A DNA stretch of 64,000 bases from positions 116,941 through 180,940 of the forward strand of contig CACEBX010000001.1 of assembly GCA_902557845.1 (NCBI GenBank). Direction: 5' to 3'. Shown here piece after piece: positions 46,516 through 55,116 of this stretch. Position numbers and translations under genes: made by a program. Each line of letters starts with the position of its first letter. Positions within the stretch are counted from its first letter, which is position 1. Origin of the DNA: Rhodospirillaceae bacterium. GTDB lineage: Bacteria; Pseudomonadota; Alphaproteobacteria; TMED109. The notes below the pieces were generated by a model that saw only the letters and a program-made list of their open reading frames with translations, made no database searches and was not told where the DNA came from.

Positions 46516-47273
46516 TTTTTATCCCTTTTTATATTTATTCCAAAAAAGAATGAACTAATAATTAAAAAAAGTAAACTTATTGAAGTTAAAAAAAATATAT
46601 ATGATAAGAATGATCCCATTATTTTTCCATTATGTACTTCAGTTATGATTCTGTGAAGAGGGATTCCTTTTCCTTGATGTGTTTCTAAATAGGATTTTGC
46701 TTTAGCAAGGCTAGGCTTGCCATCTTTCATCCATTTTACTTCTGATTGATTATTAGTTTTTACTACTTCGTTTTCTATAATTGAATATAGGCTTCTTTCT
46801 GTTTTTAGAATAAGTCTTTTATTATTATCTTCCCCTACTTTTAATATTTCTTCATCTAATTCTTTTTCTATTATATCAATAACCTCTATTTCATTTTTAA
46901 TATCTTTTAAGAAAAAAAAGTATATTTTTTTTCCTAAAATAACTCCTAAAGTATTAGATTTTCTATTATAAAATCCACTTTTTATATCTAGTTCAAACTT
47001 TTCTATAAAAGTATTTTTAAAATATAAGCTTTTTTCAATTAAGATAATTTCATCATTCTTCTTTCCTATCTTTTTAACATCTTCTGTACTGAGCATGTTA
47101 TATTTTTTTAAAAAATAAGAGTTTGATACGTAAGTATTATTTAATTTAAATTGTTCTGGGTAGAGTAGCATAATACCTGTAACTGTTAAAACAAGAATAA
47201 AAATACTAAATATAAAACCTATATATTTGTGAATAAGTCTTAAAAAAGTTTTTGTTCTAGCACTTATTATCAT
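46512..47273 (-). CDS. PepSY-associated transmembrane protein
   Basis: The 253-residue protein has a first helix block LIHKYIGFIFSIFILVLTVTGIMLLYPEQF, a periplasmic domain, then HRIITEVHNGKIMGSFLSYIFFLTSISLLFLIISS. The paired His-containing ends of the helices are the PepSY_TM pattern thought to bind haem and pass electrons across the membrane, often to iron chelates. It overlaps the FMN-binding gene by 17 bp, supporting a joint electron-transfer unit. Confidence 0.82.
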   Translation of the reverse strand: MIISARTKTFLRLIHKYIGFIFSIFILVLTVTGIMLLYPEQFKLNNTYVSNSYFLKKYNMLSTEDVKKIGKKNDEIILIEKSLYFKNTFIEKFELDIKSGFYNRKSNTLGVILGKKIYFFFLKDIKNEIEVIDIIEKELDEEILKVGEDNNKRLILKTERSLYSIIENEVVKTNNQSEVKWMKDGKPSLAKAKSYLETHQGKGIPLHRIITEVHNGKIMGSFLSYIFFLTSISLLFLIISSFFFGINIKRDKK

Positions 47274-47775
47274 TAGAAATATTGTCCAGTATTAAAGCTG
47301 TTCTTGCCATTCTATCCATTGAATGTACGGATAAAGTTGCTCCTGAGATATTATCAATATTTCTTGTAAGACGAAACTCATTATTTACTTTTAAATTATT
47401 AAATTGAGATAAAAAAGAAGGATACTTAATTTCATACCCATGTTGTTCTCTATAAATTAAAACGTGTGCACTGTTAATTTTACACTCTTTAACGATAAAG
47501 GCCGCAGTAATTGGCTTATATTTCCCTATGGAATTAAGTATCCATACAGTTTTTTCATTTGTTTTCCAATATTTAAAAATTCTTTTTTTATACTTGTCTC
47601 CCATGGGTATCTGAACTTTTACTAGTTGATCTTTCTTTAAAATCACTCTAGCCTTTTCAAAGCTTTCAGAGGCCATTATTTTTTTTATGAAATTTTCTTC
47701 TTCTATTTCTAATTTTGCAAAAGCATTGCTAAGAAAAATTATTTTGATTAAAAGTATTTTAATAAAAGTTTTCAT
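47257..47775 (-). CDS. FMN-binding domain protein
   Basis: Periplasmic, probably covalently flavinylated protein. I start at the ATG at 47775 (MKTFIKILLIKIIFLSNAFAKLE), which gives a signal peptide; an earlier ATG at 47820 lies inside the porin terminator. Near the C-terminus DNISGATLSVHSM contains the SGATxS-type motif in which Thr receives FMN phosphodiester. Length 172 residues. With the overlapping PepSY-type gene it likely passes electrons to a periplasmic acceptor such as ferric iron; the acceptor is inferred. An ApbE-type flavin transferase is not seen in the window. Confidence 0.85.
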   Translation of the reverse strand: MKTFIKILLIKIIFLSNAFAKLEIEEENFIKKIMASESFEKARVILKKDQLVKVQIPMGDKYKKRIFKYWKTNEKTVWILNSIGKYKPITAAFIVKECKINSAHVLIYREQHGYEIKYPSFLSQFNNLKVNNEFRLTRNIDNISGATLSVHSMDRMARTALILDNISNDNKC

Positions 47776-47804
47776 CATAATTATATATGTAGTTAATTTA
47801 AGAA

Positions 47805-47839
47805 AAAAAGTGTCCTGCACTCACTACAGAACACTTTTT
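47805..47839 (-). terminator. Terminator of the second porin gene
   Basis: Arms AAAAAGTGT (47805-47813) and ACACTTTTT (47831-47839) with an inner CTG/CAG pairing form a hairpin 60 bp after the porin stop. On the minus strand it ends in a T-run. It overlaps the earliest ATG of the FMN-binding gene frame, which argues for the later start. Confidence 0.8.
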
Positions 47840-47898
47840 AACATAATCAATTCTATAAATAATAATAACAATCCGGGAGGAATTATTTATTTTATTCG

Positions 47899-49104
47899 TT
47901 AGAATTGATATCCTATGCCAACATTTATACCTGAAGTACCTTTTTCGTTGGTATAATATTTTTGGTTTTCATAGTCTATTTTTAAAACAGCGTTAGGAGA
48001 TAACCAGTAATTAACCATATAATCATACTGTCTGATTTTATTACTTGCGTTATCTGCTTCATCTGCTTTATCATTCCAAGCTCCAGCTCTAAAACCTACA
48101 CCAATTGAGCTATCCATAGGACCTCCTAGAGACCATCTATATGATGGTTCAACATAAGTTCCCCAAATTTTGGATCTTCCGTTTGTTGCACAAGCGTGAA
48201 CAGAAGGACAATCTAAATTCCATTCTGCTGCAAATGCTCTAAATCCAAAGCCTTCACTCGGAGACATATTAAAATGCGCTCCCCACAAGTCAGCAGGTAT
48301 ATTTCCTCCAGCTGGTACATTATTCATATCAGTTTGGTGATTATGCCATAAACCAAACTCCATACCTGGAATAGCTGTATACTCTAATCTTACGGTGTAA
48401 GCTACATTTGAACCGTCTTGCTTATATACTTTACCTCTACCATCTCTGATATCACCATCACCATCAGTTTCAAGTCCGGTATGACCAAATGCTGTCAAAG
48501 CTACTCCTGGAGCTATGTCCGTGTTAACCATGATTCCAGTTTCCCACCAAGTGTTAGCATTTAATTCTTTTTCTACAACTGTTCTATCTACTCCGTAAAA
48601 GGTAGGCGGCTCGTGTGTTTCATTAAAAATCCCTACAGGCATTAGAACTGTTCCATATTTTATAAAAGTATTCTCTATACCCATATATTCTAAGTTTTGT
48701 TCTAAATAAACCTGCTCCATTTCAAGTTCACCTTCGTCATTTTGAACAAAAGCATGTTCGATTTCTACTTCACTAGCAAAGCTTAAATACTTATTAAACT
48801 CATGACCAATAAAAAGAACATACCTATGTATATCAACTTCATTTGCAGGTGAATCTGTTGCTCTTGTAACTCCTGTATCAACAGGGGTAGCACTATTTGA
48901 CCAATGTATCTCTCCATAGCCACCTAAAGAAGTTCTTGTCCACCAACCAGCTTCTCCGCCTGATTCGCTTCCTTCTTCAATAGCTTCTGCTAAAGAGTCA
49001 ATCTCAGCTCTCATATCTTCAATTTGTTTTTCTAAATCAGCGTCTGCTTTAGCAAAAAAACAAAAAACATAAGCTATGAAAAAGATTTTGTAAAAATTAT
49101 TCAT
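47899..49104 (-). CDS. Outer-membrane porin with N-terminal coiled coil
   Basis: 401 residues: signal peptide ending near FAKADA, then a coiled coil (DLEKQIEDMRAEIDSLAEAIEEG) that could reach peptidoglycan, then a barrel of amphipathic strands ending INVGIGYQF with terminal Phe. The barrel resembles the OprO/OprP-like porin family rather than the general porin at 4545-5711. No TonB plug domain is present. Two-sided Fur-like half-sites and the porin-shared 41-bp element lie upstream, so it is probably an iron-responsive channel. A GGAGAT ribosome binding site precedes the ATG. Confidence 0.82.
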   Translation of the reverse strand: MNNFYKIFFIAYVFCFFAKADADLEKQIEDMRAEIDSLAEAIEEGSESGGEAGWWTRTSLGGYGEIHWSNSATPVDTGVTRATDSPANEVDIHRYVLFIGHEFNKYLSFASEVEIEHAFVQNDEGELEMEQVYLEQNLEYMGIENTFIKYGTVLMPVGIFNETHEPPTFYGVDRTVVEKELNANTWWETGIMVNTDIAPGVALTAFGHTGLETDGDGDIRDGRGKVYKQDGSNVAYTVRLEYTAIPGMEFGLWHNHQTDMNNVPAGGNIPADLWGAHFNMSPSEGFGFRAFAAEWNLDCPSVHACATNGRSKIWGTYVEPSYRWSLGGPMDSSIGVGFRAGAWNDKADEADNASNKIRQYDYMVNYWLSPNAVLKIDYENQKYYTNEKGTSGINVGIGYQF

Positions 49105-49148
49105 TATTTATCTCCATTCAATATTAATGTATATATATATGAAAATAA

Positions 49149-49182
49149 TTCTCATTGTCAACAAAAATGAGAATCATTCTCA
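49149..49182 (-). promoter_or_regulatory. Fur-like operator with three half-sites
   Basis: TTCTCA (49149-49154), TGAGAA (49168-49173) and TTCTCA (49177-49182). The last two form the same TGAGAA-N3-TTCTCA palindrome seen upstream of the imelysin gene; the first makes a wider inverted repeat with the middle one. It lies 45-78 bp upstream of the porin start, at promoter distance. Confidence 0.78.
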
Positions 49183-49222
49183 ATAGTTTGAAAAAAAGTA
49201 AATTCTGTTGTATTTTTGCAAC
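49182..49222 (-). promoter_or_regulatory. Upstream element shared with general porin
   Basis: On the minus strand it reads GTTGCAAAAATACAAC, then a TTTACTTTTTT block and TATT, aligned without gaps to 5802-5842 upstream of the other porin. It abuts the Fur-like operator. An OmpR-like response regulator is a reasonable guess for the binding factor, based only on the TTTACTTTTT core. Confidence 0.6.
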
Positions 49223-49241
49223 ATCAAGAATTTAAGTAAAA

Positions 49242-49916
49242 TTATAAAGAGTTATCTTTTATATATCTATTTGTGATTATTATTGTAGTAAGTATTGGAG
49301 CTATAACATTTAAAATCGGAAAACAGAATAATATATTACATAGTACTCCATTTTTAAGGTTGTTCATAAAAGTAGGGTTTCTTATAGAAAGTTTGTATGT
49401 AATTAACTCTCCATATTCTTTTGCTATTATGTAACTTGAAAGCAAAAATTGAAGACTTAATATTACTAGAGTGTTAGAGATAACAAATAATTTTAAAAAT
49501 ATTATGAATAGAAATATAACTACAGCATATAGCAATATTTTTATACTAACTATAATACCACTTAAATAGGATAAACTTTTTAATTTTTTATTTTTGTTTT
49601 TGCTTGTAGAAAAATAAACTTCTTCAACTATGTCGTCTAAAAAAAAACTAACAATAATAGAAAAAAATGGAGGTATCAAAAAAATAAGAACAGAAAATAT
49701 AATAAATTTCCAAAACATTTGCAGAATTTTGTCATAAAAAGATCCCAATATAATCTGTATCCATGTTAAGGATGGAGCTAGATTCCAAAAATAAAAAAAA
49801 ATAAAAACAACTAATAAAGTAGCAAATAAAAAAGATAAAAGAATTATTCTAAGAATATTTCTATTTTTAAGTAAACTTGCGAAATTTAATAAAGAATTTT
49901 TTAAATATTTAATCAT
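49242..49916 (-). CDS. EI24/CysZ-like membrane protein
   Basis: 224 residues with about five to six membrane segments and the EI24 pattern (LPPFFSIIVSFFLDDIVEEVYF; AKEYGELITYK; FCFPILNVIAPI). CysZ of this family imports sulfate; other members have unclear roles. No sulfate-assimilation gene is adjacent. It overlaps the amidase gene by 8 bp, as a second cistron. Confidence 0.78.
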   Translation of the reverse strand: MIKYLKNSLLNFASLLKNRNILRIILLSFLFATLLVVFIFFYFWNLAPSLTWIQIILGSFYDKILQMFWKFIIFSVLIFLIPPFFSIIVSFFLDDIVEEVYFSTSKNKNKKLKSLSYLSGIIVSIKILLYAVVIFLFIIFLKLFVISNTLVILSLQFLLSSYIIAKEYGELITYKLSIRNPTFMNNLKNGVLCNILFCFPILNVIAPILTTIIITNRYIKDNSL

Positions 49917-51321
49917 TCGAATTAATAGGAAGCATAGTTGCTATGTTAATTTCACTTTCTAAATTTTTAGCAAACTCTAGAAGCTTTAAATCTTCAAAAG
50001 GAGGTGCTACTATTTGAATTCCTATTGGCGCACCATTTTGAGAAATACTTGTAGGAATAGCAATGCTTGGACAATTAGTAAGAGATATAGAGGCACATAT
50101 CATAAGCCAGGAAACATAATTATTAAATTCATGATTATTAATCTTCTTTACCCATTTAGTATCATGATTAATTGGAGCAACTGAAGAGCTAGGGCAAATT
50201 AGGAAATCATATTCTTTAAAAAAATTACTAATATTTTGATATAACTGCTTTCTTATATTTTCAGCTTTTATTAAGTCTTCGACCTGTAGCTTTTTTCCTT
50301 TTTCTATATTCCAAATTATGTCTTCCTTTACATTGTTTTCTTTCTGCAATAAATCTTTATAAGAATAATAAAATATATAAGCTCTTAATATTTGAAATGC
50401 CTCTTCAGCATCTTGCATATTAGGGAAGTTATAATCTATCTCGTGGCCTAAATGGTTGACTAGCCTTGAGGTATTATTAATCATTTCTTTTATTTCATTA
50501 CTACAAGGAAAAATATCAAAATCATGAGTAATACCTACTCTATACTTATTTTTAGATACTAAATCCAATTTAGTATCTTTTAAAAAACTATTATTTTTTA
50601 TAGAGGAAGGATCTTTCAAATCATATGAAACCATAGCACTAAAAAAAATAGATAAATCCTCAACATTTCTTGCCATAGGACCGCTTAAACTTAAATTATT
50701 AAATGGCATTTTAGTTGGTCCATGAGCAATAAGTCCTGGAGTAGGTCTTAATCCTACAACACCATTCCAGCTAGCAGGATTTCTGAGGCTTCCTCCTAAA
50801 TCCGTCCCTGTTGCAAACCAAGCCATTCCAGAAGCTAATGCAGCACCTGAACCTCCCGAACTTCCACCTGCTGATAAGGACAAATTCCAAGGGTTTTTAG
50901 TCGTACCAAATACATCATTAAATGTGTTGGATCCTGCTGCGAATTCAGGAGTATTAGTCTTACCTAATATTATTCCACCATTTTTTTCAATATTAGTTAC
51001 TAAAATATCAGAGACTTTTGAAATATTATTTTCATATAATTTTGAACCAAAAGTGGTTTTAACTCCCTCAACCTCTGTGATATCTTTAATTAAAACAGGA
51101 ATGTTATTTAATAATTTCTTATCTTCACTTTTGTTTTTAAAAATATTCTTCTTCGCCCTATCTAGGCACAGAGTAACAACAGCATTTATATCAGGGTTTA
51201 CCTCATTAATTCTATTAATATTTGAATCCAAAACCTCTTCAGGGCTTATATCTTTTTTATCAAGTAACTTAATTAATTGTGTAGCATTCAGTTTCCATAA
51301 AGTATCTATAGAATTAGTCAT
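49909..51321 (-). CDS. Amidase signature family hydrolase
   Basis: 470-residue Ser-cisSer-Lys amidase. The catalytic lysine lies in VLIKDITEVEG, the cis-serine in SAGGSSGGSGAALASGM and the nucleophile serine in GTDLGGSLRNPA. The C-terminal GAPIGIQIVAPPFEDLKLLEFA is the usual end block. It is not GatA, as gatB and gatC are absent and the sequence lacks their signature context. The amide substrate is unknown. Confidence 0.92.
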   Translation of the reverse strand: MTNSIDTLWKLNATQLIKLLDKKDISPEEVLDSNINRINEVNPDINAVVTLCLDRAKKNIFKNKSEDKKLLNNIPVLIKDITEVEGVKTTFGSKLYENNISKVSDILVTNIEKNGGIILGKTNTPEFAAGSNTFNDVFGTTKNPWNLSLSAGGSSGGSGAALASGMAWFATGTDLGGSLRNPASWNGVVGLRPTPGLIAHGPTKMPFNNLSLSGPMARNVEDLSIFFSAMVSYDLKDPSSIKNNSFLKDTKLDLVSKNKYRVGITHDFDIFPCSNEIKEMINNTSRLVNHLGHEIDYNFPNMQDAEEAFQILRAYIFYYSYKDLLQKENNVKEDIIWNIEKGKKLQVEDLIKAENIRKQLYQNISNFFKEYDFLICPSSSVAPINHDTKWVKKINNHEFNNYVSWLMICASISLTNCPSIAIPTSISQNGAPIGIQIVAPPFEDLKLLEFAKNLESEINIATMLPINSND

Positions 51322-51362
51322 ATAAAAAGTTTATTCTATAAAATTAATTAAAAAAGAAAAAA

Positions 51363-52355
51363 ATGACTGATAAAAAAAATATTGATCTTTTAGGTATAGG
51401 AAATGCCATTACAGATATCTTAGTAGAAGTAGACTATAATTTTTTAGAAAAAATGAAACTGAATATCGGTGCTATGCAACTTACTGATTATGAAACAATA
51501 AACAAAACAATAAATTTATTTAAAGACACGAAAGTTTCTGCTGGAGGTTCAGTTGCTAATACTATTTCTATGGTAGCTAATCTAGGAAATAGATGCGCAT
51601 ATATAGGTAGAAGAAAAAATGATACTCAAGGAAAGTTATTTAGTGAGAGTATGAGTTCCTCAAATGTATTGCTTCCTAATAGTGAGGTAGAATTTGGCAA
51701 GGCATCTTCTACATGTCTTGTAATGATAACTCCTAATGGAGAAAGAACTATGCTAACTTACCTAGGTGCATCTACAAACCTCACAGAAGATGATGTGGAT
51801 TTAGAATTAATTGAAAATTCTAAAATTGTATACTTAGAGGGTTACCTTTTTGATCTTCCAGAAGCGAAAAAATTGTTTTTTTCTTTAGCTGATAAACAAG
51901 AAGAATTAGGGTTTGAATTTGCTTTAAGTCTATCAGATCCTTTTTGCGTAACTAGACATAAGGAAGACTTTCTTAAATTGCTAGATAAAAAAGTAAAAAT
52001 TGTTTTTTCAAATCAAGAAGAGATAGAAACTTTGTTTTCATGTAGCGTTGAAAAAGCACTTATAAATTCTTCTGATAAAATCTTAATCAATATTAGCACG
52101 CTAGGAGAGAAAGGTGCTATGGTTTATTCTAATGGAAACTTAATTAAAAAAGATTCTTTTAGTGTTGAAGTAAAGGACACAACTGGCGCAGGAGATAGTT
52201 TCGCAGCAGGATTTCTTCATGGTTATATCAATAACTATCCTTTAGATAAATGCGCTGAAGTTGGAAATTTTTGCGCTTCAGAAACAGTAAAAGTTATAGG
52301 AGCTAGGCCTGAAGTTAATGTTAAAGAAATGTTATTAAAAAATAATATACTGTAA
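51363..52355 (+). CDS. PfkB-family sugar/nucleoside kinase (adenosine-kinase-like)
   Basis: 330-residue ribokinase-fold kinase. N-terminal GIGNAITDILVEVDYNFL, the SAGGSVANTISMVANLG substrate loop and the C-terminal DTTGAGDSFAAGFLHG with its catalytic base Asp are all present. The GGS(V/A)ANT pattern is common in the adenosine/nucleoside-kinase-like group of alphaproteobacteria. Substrate not proven. It heads a plus-strand run with an MFS permease 2 bp downstream. Confidence 0.92.
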   Translation: MTDKKNIDLLGIGNAITDILVEVDYNFLEKMKLNIGAMQLTDYETINKTINLFKDTKVSAGGSVANTISMVANLGNRCAYIGRRKNDTQGKLFSESMSSSNVLLPNSEVEFGKASSTCLVMITPNGERTMLTYLGASTNLTEDDVDLELIENSKIVYLEGYLFDLPEAKKLFFSLADKQEELGFEFALSLSDPFCVTRHKEDFLKLLDKKVKIVFSNQEEIETLFSCSVEKALINSSDKILINISTLGEKGAMVYSNGNLIKKDSFSVEVKDTTGAGDSFAAGFLHGYINNYPLDKCAEVGNFCASETVKVIGARPEVNVKEMLLKNNIL

Positions 52356-52357
52356 AA

Positions 52358-53656
52358 TTGATTGAAACTCTAAAACTGTGTTTAAAAAAAAACTTATTTA
52401 TTTTTTTTCCTATGGGATTTTTTTCTGGACTACCCCTTTTGTTAACTTCTGCTACTTTAGGTACATGGCTTGCAGATGTTGGAATAAATAAGACTACTAT
52501 TGGATTATTTGCTCTGGTAGGAATACCATATTCTTTAAAGTTTCTTTGGGCTTCTTTTCTAGACACAAATATAAAATTAAGACTTCTTGAAAAGATGGGA
52601 AGAAGAAGAATATGGATTTTAATATTTCAAATATTAATTTGTTTGAATATATTTATTATGGCACACATCGATCCCATTATTAATACTATGCAAATGGCAA
52701 TATTTGCTATCACATTAGCATTCTTTTCTGCTTCCCAAGATATTGCTATTGACGCATGGAGAATAGAAATTAACGAAGAGAAGGAGCTTGGTCTAGGTGC
52801 CGCCCTTTATGTTACTGGATACAGAATAGCATTATTAGCAGCCGGTGCTGGAGCATTAGTTATAGCAGATATTTATTCTTGGAAACTATCATTTATAATT
52901 TTGTCTTGTATATATCCACTAGGCATCATTTTAGTCTTGAGCATAAAAATTAAAGATAAAAGCAGCAATACAAAAGTAATAGAAAAAAGTCTTAAAAACA
53001 TTATTGCAGAAAGGGTATTAAAACCATTTTATGATTTTATTATAAAAAAGAATTGGATACTAATACTTGTCTTTATTGCATGTTTTAAGTGGGGGGATGC
53101 TCTACTAGGAGTATTGTCTCAACCTTTTATGTTAGAAATAGGTTTTTCAAAATCTGAGATAGCCGCAATTTCCAAAGTCTACGGTTTAGGAGCTACTCTT
53201 ATTGGGTTATTTGTAGGAGGCTATTTTATTTCTAAATATGGAATTATTTTAGCTCTATGGATTACTGCATTTCTACAACTTTTCTCAAATTTAGTTTTTA
53301 TACTTTTAGCCTTAAAGGGCTATGATCTTTACATATTAATGTTAACCATAAGTATAGAAAATCTTTCTGGAGGGATGGGAACGGCTGCATTTATTGCATA
53401 TTTATCAAGTTTATGTAATGTACAATTTTCGGCTTTTCAATATGCATTGCTATCTTCATTTATGTCATTTTCTAGAACCTGGCTTGCTTCCCCTGCAGGC
53501 TGGATTATTGACAATTTAAATTGGAACGAATACTTCAACTTTTTTGGCATTTATCTAATTCAAAATTCATCATGGATTGGATTTTTTATAGTCACTGCTT
53601 TATTTTCTATTCCTGCTATTATTTTATTATATTTTATTCAAGATAAGAAGAGATAG
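52358..53656 (+). CDS. MFS permease, AmpG-like
   Basis: Inner-membrane permease of 432 residues and about 12 helices. FFPMGFFSGLPLLLTSATLGTWLADVGINKTTIGLFALVGIPYSLKFLWA, then SASQDIAIDAWRIE, match AmpG, which imports muropeptides for cell-wall recycling. The start is a TTG at 52358; the first in-frame ATG would cut into the first helix. No other recycling gene is nearby. Confidence 0.88.
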   Translation: MIETLKLCLKKNLFIFFPMGFFSGLPLLLTSATLGTWLADVGINKTTIGLFALVGIPYSLKFLWASFLDTNIKLRLLEKMGRRRIWILIFQILICLNIFIMAHIDPIINTMQMAIFAITLAFFSASQDIAIDAWRIEINEEKELGLGAALYVTGYRIALLAAGAGALVIADIYSWKLSFIILSCIYPLGIILVLSIKIKDKSSNTKVIEKSLKNIIAERVLKPFYDFIIKKNWILILVFIACFKWGDALLGVLSQPFMLEIGFSKSEIAAISKVYGLGATLIGLFVGGYFISKYGIILALWITAFLQLFSNLVFILLALKGYDLYILMLTISIENLSGGMGTAAFIAYLSSLCNVQFSAFQYALLSSFMSFSRTWLASPAGWIIDNLNWNEYFNFFGIYLIQNSSWIGFFIVTALFSIPAIILLYFIQDKKR

Positions 53657-53657
53657 T

Positions 53658-55112
53658 ATGGCTATAAAAATAAATTTTGATAACTCTTTTAGTAATCTAC
53701 CAAATAAATTTTACTCTAAGATTGTTCCAGAAAAGACAAAAAAACCTGATTTAATTATTTTAAATAAAAACCTATGCGATGAACTAAACTTAGATTATAA
53801 AAATTTAGCATCTTCTGAGGGGGTTAACTTTTTGTCTGGAAATTTAGTATTAAAAAACTCAGACCCCTTGGCAATGGTTTATGCAGGTCATCAATTTGGA
53901 AATTGGGTTCCTCAGTTAGGAGACGGAAGAGCGCTACTTTTAGGCGAGGTATTAGCAAAAAATAATGTGAGATATGACATACAGCTAAAGGGCTCTGGCA
54001 GAACACCATATTCAAGAGGAGGAGATGGCAAGGCGTGGTTGGGTCCAGTTATTAGAGAGTATCTTGTAAGTGAGTATATGAATAATATAAATATTCCTAC
54101 TACTAGAAGTTTGTCGGCTATCACTACTGGAGATAATGTATACAGAGAAGAAACATATCCAGGTGCTGTTTTATGCAGAGTTGCCAGATCCCATATAAGA
54201 GTGGGAACTTTCCAATATTTTTATTCTAGGGAAGATACAAAGTCTTTAAAGATTTTAGCTGATTATTTTATAAAAAATCATTTTCCTAATTTAGAAAAAA
54301 AAGAAAATAAATATTTTGAACTATTTAAAAATGTTGTAGACGGGCAAATAGATTTGGTGGCAAAGTGGATGAAAGTTGGTTTTATACATGGAGTAATGAA
54401 CACTGATAATACTTCCATAAGTTGTGAGACCATAGATTATGGACCTTGTGCTTTTATAGACAATTATAAAAGAGATAAAGTCTTTAGCTCTATTGATTCT
54501 ATGGGAAGGTATTCTTATAAAAATCAACCAAATATTTTAATGTGGAATATGGCTTGTTTTGCTTCTACTTTAGTGCCTTTATTAGAAGGTAAGGAAGAAA
54601 AAAATATTGATATTCTTCAAAAAGAAATTTCTAGTATTCCTGAAAAGTATAAAAGTAAATGGTTAATAGAGTTCAGTAAAAAGATAGGACTAAAGAATGT
54701 ATATCCAGAGAATGAAATTTTAATTAATAGGTTTTTAGAAATATTAGAAAGTGAAAATCTGGATTTTACTAATTCTTTTAGAGGATTAATTAAAGAGGTA
54801 GAAAATAGCAATGAACTGATATCTAAAACGGATACATTCAAAAGTTGGAAAAATGATTGGAAAAAACTTTTTAAAAATAAAAGCAGTAAAGAAGAAGTTG
54901 GTAAAACTATTTCTTCAAATAATCCAGCTTTTATAATGCGTAATCACTTAGTAGAAAAAATTATACAGGAATTATTGATTGACAAAAAGGATACATTAAA
55001 TAAAGCGTTAGTATGTATAGAGAAGCCCTTTGAAAAAATAAAACATTACGAAAACATGTATGTTAGTCCAACAAAAGAACAAGAGGTATTAAAAACATTT
55101 TGCGGGACCTGA
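53658..55112 (+). CDS. selO: Protein adenylyltransferase SelO
   Basis: Pseudokinase-fold enzyme that transfers AMP to Ser, Thr or Tyr of redox-linked proteins. The 484-residue protein has YAGHQFGNWVPQLGDGRALLLGE, LKGSGRTPYSRGGDGKAWLGPVIREYL, and the HGVMNTDNTSISCETIDYGP block with the metal-binding Asn and Asp. The C-terminal TFCGT is typical of bacterial SelO, whose equivalent in some species holds selenocysteine. It follows the AmpG-like gene by 1 bp and converges on phoX. Confidence 0.95.
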   Translation: MAIKINFDNSFSNLPNKFYSKIVPEKTKKPDLIILNKNLCDELNLDYKNLASSEGVNFLSGNLVLKNSDPLAMVYAGHQFGNWVPQLGDGRALLLGEVLAKNNVRYDIQLKGSGRTPYSRGGDGKAWLGPVIREYLVSEYMNNINIPTTRSLSAITTGDNVYREETYPGAVLCRVARSHIRVGTFQYFYSREDTKSLKILADYFIKNHFPNLEKKENKYFELFKNVVDGQIDLVAKWMKVGFIHGVMNTDNTSISCETIDYGPCAFIDNYKRDKVFSSIDSMGRYSYKNQPNILMWNMACFASTLVPLLEGKEEKNIDILQKEISSIPEKYKSKWLIEFSKKIGLKNVYPENEILINRFLEILESENLDFTNSFRGLIKEVENSNELISKTDTFKSWKNDWKKLFKNKSSKEEVGKTISSNNPAFIMRNHLVEKIIQELLIDKKDTLNKALVCIEKPFEKIKHYENMYVSPTKEQEVLKTFCGT

Positions 55113-55116
55113 ATAA

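Noticed and set aside
47776..47820. Upstream start for the FMN-binding protein
   Set aside because: The extra codons overlap the porin terminator hairpin; the later ATG starts a clean signal peptide.
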